A stretch of 64,000 bases of DNA, taken from Manihot esculenta. Its lineage: Eukaryota > Streptophyta > Magnoliopsida > Malpighiales > Euphorbiaceae. The stretch lies in contig NC_035170.2 of NCBI RefSeq assembly GCF_001659605.2, forward strand, positions 17,064,265-17,128,264, in the 5' to 3' direction. A program made the translations under genes and the position numbers. This document shows positions 47,691 to 56,820 of the stretch, in pieces; within the stretch, counting starts at the first letter, position 1, and each line of letters starts with the position of its first letter. A model generated the notes under the pieces. That model searched no databases, was not told the DNA's origin, and worked only from the letters and a program-made list of their open reading frames with translations.

Positions 47691-49235
47691 ATGAGAGGAA
47701 CTCGTCGATCAGCAAGATTGACTGGAGTACCACCCGAGGATGAGGGCATGAGCGCCCGTCCTCCAGCATTGCCTAGGGCAATGTCTAGTAGGTCTAACCG
47801 AGAAAGAGCAGCAAGAGACCCTAGAAGGTCTTTGGATCTGGGTAGAAGCAGATCAGTCAGAGGAACAGTTCAGGGAGGAATGTCTGAGAGCATGGGGGAT
47901 GAGATGGATGTAGAGCAGAGGAGGGATGGCAGTCTGGGAGTTAGCATGTCAGAGGAAGGTATGGGAGAGTCCCAAGGAGGCACTCAGGCCTCGGGATTTG
48001 TACAGCCACCTCACTACCCACATTTCTCGCAACATCCCGGGTATTCGATGGGAGGTACATCGGATTACCCTAGTTTCACCCCTTATCCCACACAGATGCC
48101 ATACCCACCATACTACCCACCATACTCTCAGTACCCAATGTATCCACCTCCACCCTACTATCCAAATCCAGAAAACCCTACCTCAGAAAATGTTGCACCA
48201 CCTCCACCACCTGCAGAACCAGCAGCCCCAGTTGTTCAGCCACCTAGACCTAGCTCAGCCAGTGGGAGCAAGGTTAAGATGACCGACTACATGAAATTGG
48301 GTGCTCCTCAGTATGAAAAAGGGGATGACCCATTTGTGTATCTTGAAAGGGTTAAAGTAATCACAAATGAGATTGGGGCTGATGACAGTAGAGCCATTCA
48401 GATGGCCGGGTTCACGCTTAAGTGCAAGAAGGCGCGGGAGTGGTTCAAGAATTATGTGAACCCGAGAGTGGACAGCATGACTTGGGAAGAGTTTGCAAAT
48501 GAGTTTGCAGGATGGGCTTTTCCCGATAGTTCAAGGGAGCTGAAGATGATAGAGTTTGAACAGTTGAGGCAGACGGATGAAATGAGTGTGGAGGAGTACA
48601 CCGACAGATTTATGGAGCTGTTGCCTTTTTCTGGACAGAGTCTGGACACAGATTCAAAGAGGTCAAGGAGGTATGTCATGAAACTTCATTCCAGGTATTC
48701 CTCCTTGATCCAGTCAGTGGATAGGGAGAGCTTCCATGCCATAGTGGATATGGCCAGGAAAATGGAGGCCAGTGCCATCGTTCAGGGGACAGTTAAGCAG
48801 TCAGTGGCACAGTCTTCCGGTTCTAAAACTCCGGGTGGGGGAAGATTAGATCCCTCTACCCTGAGTGCAGCAGCTTCAGGCAGTAAGAGATGGGGTAAGC
48901 CCAAGGGTAAGAAGAACAAGTTCTGGAATAAAGTCAAGTCCAGTCTGGGATTTGGGAGTGGCTCAAGCTCTGGTGCGGATAATGCAGTTTGTGCGAGGTG
49001 TGGTAAGCCACACAGGGGAGTATGTCGGTTTGGGACGAATGCCTGTTTCAGATGTGGTCAGGAGGGACATATGGCTCGAGATTGTTCAAGAGCAGTCCCG
49101 ATGGCTCAGTCCCAGCAGACAGCTTCAGGCAGTGTGGCGCAGCCAGCAGCTCCAGCCATGACTCAGGCCAGTGGCAGAGGCAGAGGGAGAGGGGCAACCT
49201 CTTCTTCAGCGGGTTTCAGAGGTGAAGGTCCATAG
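47691..49235 (+). CDS. gag: gag, copy 1
   Basis: 514 codons from the family-conserved start [12 protein letters not shown]. An in-frame ATG at 47601 lies in the leader and is less likely, as it is not shared by the inner element. Visible features are an Arg/Ser-rich N-terminus, a tract of PPYY/PPPPYY repeats (about residues 136-165), the Retrotrans_gag domain ([28 protein letters not shown]), a basic stretch ([14 protein letters not shown]), an atypical knuckle [12 protein letters not shown], and a standard CX2CX4HX4C knuckle at residues 452-465. Lineage relatives usually make one gag-pol frame. Here one base is missing near 49232 (GGTCCATAGC versus GGTCCATCAGC in the inner element), which creates a TAG. 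Gag itself is complete, but read-through into pol would need a frameshift. Confidence 0.9.
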   Translation: MRGTRRSARLTGVPPEDEGMSARPPALPRAMSSRSNRERAARDPRRSLDLGRSRSVRGTVQGGMSESMGDEMDVEQRRDGSLGVSMSEEGMGESQGGTQASGFVQPPHYPHFSQHPGYSMGGTSDYPSFTPYPTQMPYPPYYPPYSQYPMYPPPPYYPNPENPTSENVAPPPPPAEPAAPVVQPPRPSSASGSKVKMTDYMKLGAPQYEKGDDPFVYLERVKVITNEIGADDSRAIQMAGFTLKCKKAREWFKNYVNPRVDSMTWEEFANEFAGWAFPDSSRELKMIEFEQLRQTDEMSVEEYTDRFMELLPFSGQSLDTDSKRSRRYVMKLHSRYSSLIQSVDRESFHAIVDMARKMEASAIVQGTVKQSVAQSSGSKTPGGGRLDPSTLSAAASGSKRWGKPKGKKNKFWNKVKSSLGFGSGSSSGADNAVCARCGKPHRGVCRFGTNACFRCGQEGHMARDCSRAVPMAQSQQTASGSVAQPAAPAMTQASGRGRGRGATSSSAGFRGEGP

Positions 49236-50638
49236 CTCCGGCGCGGATCTTCACAATGACACAGCAGGAGGCAGATGCATCTAACACCGTGGTGGCAGGT
49301 AACTTAATCATTGGTTGTTCAGATGTGTATGCCTTGATGGACCCTGGTGCATCTCATTCTTTTATCGCTCCGAGAGCCGTGGGGAGGTTGGGTCTGATGA
49401 CTTCCGGGTTAGAGTGTCCTCTCTGGGTCAGTGGACCCAAGTGTGATCCATCTGTGGCAGAGTCAGTCTGCCAGTGTAGTCCTGTGTTTGTTGAGGGAAG
49501 ATGCTTGTCCGCCGACCTAGTGGTTCTAGATTTGATAGATTTTGACGTCATTCTAGGGATGGACTGGTTATCTACCCATGGTGCTACCTTGGACTGCAGG
49601 GACAAGGTAGTCAGGTTCAGAGGTCAGGATGGGTCTGAGGTTGTCTTCAGAGGAGACAGGAGGGGTACACCTAGAGGTCTGATATCAGCTCTTCAGGCTC
49701 GTAGGTTGCTCAGGAGGGGATGTCAGGGGTATTTGGCTCATGTGAGAGAGCTTAGCAGTCAGGTCAGAGAGCCCGCCTCGGTGCCAGTGGTTAGAGAGTT
49801 CTTAGATGTGTTCCCAGACGAGCTGCCAGGTCTACCACCTGCTAGGGAGATAGAGTTCGAGATAGAACTGATGCCTGGAACCCGACCGATCTCTATCCCT
49901 CCCTACAGGATGGCGCCAGCAGAATTGAAAGAGTTGAAGGAGCAGTTGCAGGAGCTGGTAGACAAGGGCTTCATCCGACCGAGTACCTCACCCTGGGGTG
50001 CTCCAGTTTTGTTTGTGAGAAAGAAGGATGGATCCCTTAGACTTTGTATCGACTACAGACAGTTGAACAAAGTCACTACCAAGAACAAGTACCCATTGCC
50101 AAGGATCGACGATCTATTCGACCAGCTAACAGGAGCGGATTGTTTCTCCAAAATAGATCTGAGGTCCGGGTATCATCAGTTGAGGATCAGGGAAGAGGAC
50201 GTACCAAAGATAGTTTTCAGGACCAGATATGGGCATTTTGAGTTCCTTGTGATGCCGTTCGGGTTAACTAATGCCCCTGCAGCATTCATGGATCTCATGA
50301 ACAGAGTATTTAGCCAGTACCTGGATCACTTCGTTATTGTCTTCATAGATGATATCTTGGTGTATTCTAGGAATGCAGAGGAGCATGCCCATCATCTGAG
50401 GTTGGTTCTACGGACCTTGAGGGAACATGGCTTGTATGCCAAGTTCTCCAAGTGTGAGTTCTGGCTAAGGAGCATTTCGTTCTTGGGACATGTAGTATCA
50501 GAGAATGGGATTGAGGTGGACCCCAAGAAGACAGAAACTGTGGCTAACTGGCCTAGACCCACTTCAGTGACAGAGATCAGGAGTTTCTTGGGTTTGGCAG
50601 GTTACTACAGGAGGTTCGTTCAGGACTTCTCAAAATAG
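49236..50638 (+). pseudogene. pol: Protease and reverse transcriptase, copy 1
   Basis: The open frame (first ATG at 49256) lies in the frame minus 1 relative to gag. The protease motif reads MDPGASHSF with [14 protein letters not shown] has [33 protein letters not shown] and FIDDILVYS. The frame ends at 50636-50638 because one G is missing after TTCTCAAA (copy 2 has TTCTCAAAGATAGC). RNase H and integrase follow in another frame from 50639. Confidence 0.92.
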
Positions 50639-52683
50639 CAGCTCCTCTGACCAGACTAACCAGGAAGAATCAGAAGTTTCTGTGGACCGACCAGTGCGAA
50701 GAGAGTTTTGAAGAGCTTAAGAAGAGGTTGACTTCAGCACCAGTGTTAGCTCTGCCATCTAGTGATGAGGACTTTACAGTCTTTTGTGATGCGTCCCGTG
50801 TGGGACTGGGTTGTGTGCTTATGCAGAATGAGAGGGTGATTGCTTATGCTTCTAGGCAGCTGAAGAAGCATGAGTTGAATTACCCCACACATGACCTTGA
50901 GATGGCAGCAGTAATCTTTGCACTCAAGATGTGGAGGCACTACCTCTATGGGGTTAAATGTGAGATCTTTACAGATCATAAGAGCCTGCAATACATCCTG
51001 AGTCAAAGAGATTTGAATTTGAGACAGAGGAGATGGGTAGAGCTGCTGAGTGACTATGATTGCAAGATTCAGTATCATCCGGGTAAGGCGAATGTCGTGG
51101 CAGACGCCCTAAGCCGGAAGTCACTAGGCAGTCTATCCCACATCACGGCAGAGAGGAGACCAGTGGTGAAGGAGTTTTACAAGCTCATTGAGGAAGGTCT
51201 ACAGTTGGAGTTGTCTGGTACAGGTGCCTTGGTTGCTCAGATGAAAGTGACACCCGTGTTTCTGGAGCAGGTGGCTCAGAAACAGCATGAGGACCCAGAG
51301 TTAGTGAAGATTGCCAGGACTGTTCAGTCAGGCAAGGACAGTGAGTTCAGATTCGACAATAAGGGGATCCTCCGCTATGGGAGTCGATTGTGTGTACCAG
51401 ATGACATAGGGCTAAAAGGAGACATTATGAGAGAGGCTCATAATGCAAGATACAGCATTCACCCCGGAGCCACCAAGATGTATCAAGATCTGAAGAAAGT
51501 TTATTGGTGGCCAGCTATGAAGAGAGAAGTGGCACAGTTTGTGTCAGCCTGCGAAGTATGTCAGAGGGTGAAGCTGGAACATCAGAAGCCGGCTGGAATG
51601 CTTAACCCGCTACCTATTCCAGAGTGGAAATGGGAGAATATAGCTATGGACTTCGTAGTGGGGTTACCGGCGACGTCCAACAGATTGGACTCCATATGGG
51701 TGATTGTGGACAGACTCACCAAATCTGCTCACTTCATCCCTGTCAGGAGTGGCTATTCTGTGGACAAGTTGGCGCAGGTGTACGTTGATGAGATAGTCAG
51801 ACTGCATGGGGTTCCTGTTTCTATAGTGTCAGATAGAGGGCCCCAGTTCACCTCCAGGTTTTGGCGGAGTCTGCAGAATGCCATGGGTACTAGGTTGGAT
51901 TTCAGCACTGCCTTCCATCCACAGACAGACGGACAGTCAGAGAGGACCATCCAGACCATAGAAGATATGCTGAGAATGTGTGTGCTGGACTTTGGCGGTT
52001 CTTGGAGGCAGCATCTACCTTTGGTGGAGTTTGCCTACAATAACAGCCATCATGCTAGCATCGGGATGGCTCCATATGAAGCTTTATATGGAAGGAAGTG
52101 CAGGTCACCTGTTTGCTGGGAAGAAGTTGGAGAAAAGGCCTTGGCAGGGCCTGAGCTAGTAGAGATCACCAGCAGGGTGGTACCCTTAATCAGAGAAAGA
52201 ATCAAGACTGCTGCAAGCAGACAGAAGAGTTATGCAGACATCCGCAGAAGGCTAGTAGAGTTTCAGGAGGGGGATCTGGTATTGCTTAAGGTGTCTCCAA
52301 TGAAAGGAGTGGTTCGGTTCGGGAAGAAAGGTAAGCTGGCTCCGCGGTACATCGGACCCTTTGAAGTCTTGCAAAAGATTGGGAATGTATCGTACAAGCT
52401 GGATTTACCTGCTTCAATGGAGAGAATCCATCCGGTTTTCCATGTTTCTATGTTGAGAAAATTCGTGTCAGATCCGGGCAAGGTTCTTAGTGAGCCTGAT
52501 GTGGAGATCCAAGAGGATCTCACCTATGTTGAGCAGCCAGTACGGATCCTAGACACCCAGATCAGGAAGCTGAGAAACAAGGAAATCCCGATGGTGAAAG
52601 TCCTGTGGAACCACCACAATATGGAAGAATGCACTTGGGAGACACGGGAGTCTATGCTCCGGCAATATCCTCATCTCTTTTAA
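50639..52683 (+). pseudogene. pol: RNase H, integrase and chromodomain-like tail, copy 1
   Basis: This continues copy 1 pol in the shifted frame (first ATG at 50728). RNase H keeps its first catalytic Asp ([10 protein letters not shown]). The integrase has the HHCC finger ([10 protein letters not shown]...CEVCQRVK), the D-D-E residues in [18 protein letters not shown] and DGQSERTIQ, and a C-terminal module ending [18 protein letters not shown]...[10 protein letters not shown], a chromodomain-like end typical of Tekay elements. It is 2-3% different from copy 2, unlike the upstream half. It cannot be expressed from the gag-pol start without two frame corrections. Confidence 0.92.
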
Positions 52684-52743
52684 GGTTAGTCTCTATGTGT
52701 TTATGTGTATGTTATGTTGTTTGCTATGCATGTGCTAGTTGAG

Positions 52744-52765
52744 GAACATTCGGGGACGAATGTTC
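52744..52765 (+). promoter_or_regulatory. Hairpin next to the polypurine tract, copy 1
   Basis: GAACATTCG-GGGA-CGAATGTTC: perfect 9-bp arms and a 4-base loop, two to three bases before the polypurine tract. Confidence 0.85.
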
Positions 52766-52767
52766 TT

Positions 52768-52779
52768 AAGGGGGGAGAA
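52768..52779 (+). promoter_or_regulatory. Polypurine tract, copy 1
   Basis: AAGGGGGGAGAA directly before the TG of LTR2. Confidence 0.92.
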
Positions 52780-55001
52780 TGTAATACCCGGCTAGACTCC
52801 GGTATCGGAATTCCTACCGTCCGGTGGAATCTCGGATGTCGGAGACCTCTAGAAGGGTAGAATCATGTTTTATAAAAATGTTTTAATGTTTTTATGTTTT
52901 AAGTATGAAATTAAATGAGTTTTTGCATGAAAAGTCCTTGGAGGAAAACCCAGGTTCGGCCGCCGAAAGTCAAGTTCGGCCGCCGAACATGCATGCGTTT
53001 TGGAGGCACGTTAGGCCCCCGAAAGCATGAGTGAGGGAAGTCCAGGTTCGGCCGCCGAAACTCAAGTTCGGCCGCCGAACATGGCATGCATGCGGAAGCA
53101 CTTTCGGCCCCCGAACGTGGCCTGGCCAGCCACCTATAAAAGGGTCACTTGGCCGAAATGGGCGAGCTTTCTCCCATTTTCGGCCACAGCAAGCTTCCGA
53201 CCTCCCTTTCCAAATCTAGTGTTCTTCCTTCAAATCCCCACCATTTTTCTTGAGTTTTAAGCTTGCATTGAAGGTTTTGAACTTTTGAAACAAGTTTTGG
53301 AGCTTTGGGAACTCAGGAGCTCATTTTCGTGGATCTCCAAGTTTAGGTCGTCTCCCTCTCGATCTTCAAGAGGTAAGAGCCGATCTTAAGCTCCTTATGT
53401 GTTTTAAGTAAGATTTTATGAGTTCTTTGGGTAGAAATGCATGTTAGGTTATATGTTGAGTTATGGGTTAATATTGATGTTTTGAACAATGTGTGTTGAT
53501 TGTGTGTGTTTGAAGTGTTGTAGTTGGGGTATATGACTGTTTGAGACCCCTAGGAACTTGTATGCATGTTTTAGTTGAGATTTATGCATGATTTGAGGTT
53601 TTGGGAGGCAAGAGGTTCATGTGAACCAAGTTTCTGCCCTTCTGGCAGAAACCAGGTTCGGCCGCCGAAGGAGTTTCGGCCGCCGAACCCCCTTGTGGAG
53701 GCAGCATTCGGCTGCCGAAGCTTGCCCCCGAAAGAAGACTTTCGGATCTGTCTGGGAGTTTCGGCCGCCGAAGGTGCCGCCGAACCTGCCTGACTTTCGG
53801 CTCTGGAGGGACTTTCGGCCGCCGAACCTGCCGCCGAAAGTGCCCTGTTCAGCCATTTCTTGCATGTTTTTATGTGATGTTTTCATGATGTTTTAGGGGG
53901 TTTTTGGGGGATGTTTTAGAGTCATGTTCAAGTATGTTTGGTCCCTCATTTGAGTCCACCTGTGTAGGTTCGGACCCGAGGAACCGAGGACCCCAGCAGT
54001 GAGTTCAGCTGCTTCGGTGTTGTCAGAGTCTGCCAGAGGTGAGTGGAACTAAACTTAATCTTTTAAAATTAAATGTTTTATCATGTTTCATGCATCATGA
54101 TTATGCAATAGGGTGATTGCATTAGTTTCACGAATATGCCGCATTGCATCATGTGTTGTTGATGTGGGTGAATGTTGGATGACCCAATTAGTCCATGACA
54201 GGAAGACCAGGACCCCATTCTACGGCCTGGCACGAAAATGAAAGACCAGGACCCCATTCTACGGCCTGGCACGATTGTGGACTCGAAGACCAGGAGCCCA
54301 GAGGAGGCCCTGGAATAATGGTAAGTAATGTATGTATGACAGGAAGACCAGGACCCCATGCTACGGCCTGGCACCATGTTAGCTTGGACTAATTGGTGAC
54401 AAGTTCACCCAACCCTTATGTGAATTGTCTGTGTTATGATGCATTTCATAGAGTATAGTGTTAATGTGTTTTAATAGCTCTACTCACTGGGCTTTTAGCT
54501 CACCCCTCTCCCTTTACCCCCAGGCTTGCAGGTACAGGATAGAGCAGGAGTCCGGATAGAGTAATGAAGTTTTGTTTATGTAATAGCTAGTAATGGACAT
54601 GATCATATTGTAATGTAAAGTCTTAATCAGTATAGTTATGTAATGAGATGAGGTATATGGATGTTAGTGGTGTGCTTGACCATAGATTGTTGTATCCCTT
54701 TTAATACATGATCTTAGAGATTCTTATGATGTTTATGTAACCAACTCAGCATATGTTATGTCACCCATTGGGGACACTGATGAGATCCCACAGAGGGATC
54801 AATGTTATGTAAATGTTTATGCACAGGTTGAGTTTGGTTAATGTTCATGGAAAGAAAAGTTTTAATTTTTATGTATGTTGTTGATCATGTATGGGATTAA
54901 GCAGGTTTTCAGGATGTATGTCAGGCTTGCTACGGGTCCCGGCGGCCTTAAGTTGACCCGGATCCTAGCGCCGGTAGCGGTCCGATTTTCGGGTCGTTAC
55001 A
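52780..55001 (+). mobile_element. LTR2, the shared middle LTR of the tandem element
   Basis: It serves as the 3' LTR of copy 1 and the 5' LTR of copy 2. The first kilobase differs from both LTR1 and LTR3 at about 3% of sites (for example GGAGACCTCTAGAAGG versus GGAAGCCTCTAGTAGG). From about 53785 on it is identical to LTR1. The TATA box is at 53135-53142 and the minisatellite at 54197-54375. Confidence 0.96.
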
Positions 55002-55004
55002 GAA

Positions 55005-55016
55005 TGGTATCAGAGC
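55005..55016 (+). promoter_or_regulatory. Primer-binding site, copy 2
   Basis: TGGTATCAGAGC, initiator tRNA-Met type, three bases after LTR2. Confidence 0.95.
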
Positions 55017-55275
55017 CCTAGGTTCATATGGTCGGACCTAGAGTGTCGGGCTCATAGATGTCATAGAAGGTCAAGCACAATAGGAAAAGATCATGTCCAC
55101 TAGGATAGGATGTGGAGTCCTGTCTTGCATGATGATGTGAAATGCCATGATAATATGCATGTGCATTAATGATATGCTATGATATGTGATGCATGTGATG
55201 CGGGTTCATGTGTGCCCACATGAACCATATGATGCTAATGTTGCTTGTGATGTGCACTGTTTTTCAGAAAACAGG

Positions 55276-56820
55276 ATGAGAGGAACTCGTCGATCAGCAA
55301 GATTGACTGGAGTACCACCCGAGGATGAGGGCATGAGCGCCCGTCCTCCAGCATTGCCTAGGGCAATGTCTAGTAGGTCTAACCGAGAAAGAGCAGCAAG
55401 AGACCCTAGAAGGTCTTTGGATCTGGGTAGAAGCAGATCAGTCAGAGGAACAGTTCAGGGAGGAATGTCTGAGAGCATGGGGGATGAGATGGATGTAGAG
55501 CAGAGGAGGGATGGCAGTCTGGGAGTTAGCATGTCAGAGGAAGGTATGGGAGAGTCCCAAGGAGGCACTCAGGCCTCGGGATTTGTACAGCCACCTCACT
55601 ACCCACATTTCTCGCAACATCCCGGGTATTCGATGGGAGGTACATCGGATTACCCTAGTTTCACCCCTTATCCCACACAGATGCCATACCCACCATACTA
55701 CCCACCATACTCTCAGTACCCAATGTATCCACCTCCACCCTACTATCCAAATCCAGAAAACCCTACCTCAGAAAATGTTGCACCACCTCCACCACCTGCA
55801 GAACCAGCAGCCCCAGTTGTTCAGCCACCTAGACCTAGCTCAGCCAGTGGGAGCAAGGTTAAGATGACCGACTACATGAAATTGGGTGCTCCTCAGTATG
55901 AAAAAGGGGATGACCCATTTGTGTATCTTGAAAGGGTTAAAGTAATCACAAATGAGATTGGGGCTGATGACAGTAGAGCCATTCAGATGGCCGGGTTCAC
56001 GCTTAAGTGCAAGAAGGCGCGGGAGTGGTTCAAGAATTATGTGAACCCGAGAGTGGACAGCATGACTTGGGAAGAGTTTGCAAATGAGTTTGCAGGATGG
56101 GCTTTTCCCGATAGTTCAAGGGAGCTGAAGATGATAGAGTTTGAACAGTTGAGGCAGACGGATGAAATGAGTGTGGAGGAGTACACCGACAGATTTATGG
56201 AGCTGTTGCCTTTTTCTGGACAGAGTCTGGACACAGATTCAAAGAGGTCAAGGAGGTATGTCATGAAACTTCATTCCAGGTATTCCTCCTTGATCCAGTC
56301 AGTGGATAGGGAGAGCTTCCATGCCATAGTGGATATGGCCAGGAAAATGGAGGCCAGTGCCATCGTTCAGGGGACAGTTAAGCAGTCAGTGGCACAGTCT
56401 TCCGGTTCTAAAACTCCGGGTGGGGGAAGATTAGATCCCTCTACCCTGAGTGCAGCAGCTTCAGGCAGTAAGAGATGGGGTAAGCCCAAGGGTAAGAAGA
56501 ACAAGTTCTGGAATAAAGTCAAGTCCAGTCTGGGATTTGGGAGTGGCTCAAGCTCTGGTGCGGATAATGCAGTTTGTGCGAGGTGTGGTAAGCCACACAG
56601 GGGAGTATGTCGGTTTGGGACGAATGCCTGTTTCAGATGTGGTCAGGAGGGACATATGGCTCGAGATTGTTCAAGAGCAGTCCCGATGGCTCAGTCCCAG
56701 CAGACAGCTTCAGGCAGTGTGGCGCAGCCAGCAGCTCCAGCCATGACTCAGGCCAGTGGCAGAGGCAGAGGGAGAGGGGCAACCTCTTCTTCAGCGGGTT
56801 TCAGAGGTGAAGGTCCATAG
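55276..56820 (+). CDS. gag: gag, copy 2
   Basis: 514 codons, the same as gag copy 1 in every residue I compared, including the PPYY-rich tract, the gag domain, both zinc knuckles and the same one-base deletion and TAG at the end. The identity of the shared lesion shows that the two gag genes are duplicates rather than independent family members. The conserved ATG was chosen over the in-frame 55186. Confidence 0.9.
   Translation: MRGTRRSARLTGVPPEDEGMSARPPALPRAMSSRSNRERAARDPRRSLDLGRSRSVRGTVQGGMSESMGDEMDVEQRRDGSLGVSMSEEGMGESQGGTQASGFVQPPHYPHFSQHPGYSMGGTSDYPSFTPYPTQMPYPPYYPPYSQYPMYPPPPYYPNPENPTSENVAPPPPPAEPAAPVVQPPRPSSASGSKVKMTDYMKLGAPQYEKGDDPFVYLERVKVITNEIGADDSRAIQMAGFTLKCKKAREWFKNYVNPRVDSMTWEEFANEFAGWAFPDSSRELKMIEFEQLRQTDEMSVEEYTDRFMELLPFSGQSLDTDSKRSRRYVMKLHSRYSSLIQSVDRESFHAIVDMARKMEASAIVQGTVKQSVAQSSGSKTPGGGRLDPSTLSAAASGSKRWGKPKGKKNKFWNKVKSSLGFGSGSSSGADNAVCARCGKPHRGVCRFGTNACFRCGQEGHMARDCSRAVPMAQSQQTASGSVAQPAAPAMTQASGRGRGRGATSSSAGFRGEGP

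Noticed and set aside
47926..49161. Alternate-frame ORFs within gag and pol (47926-48282, 48865-49161 and antisense frames)
   Set aside because: They are shadows of the coding frame, identical between copies only because the gag-pol sequence is.
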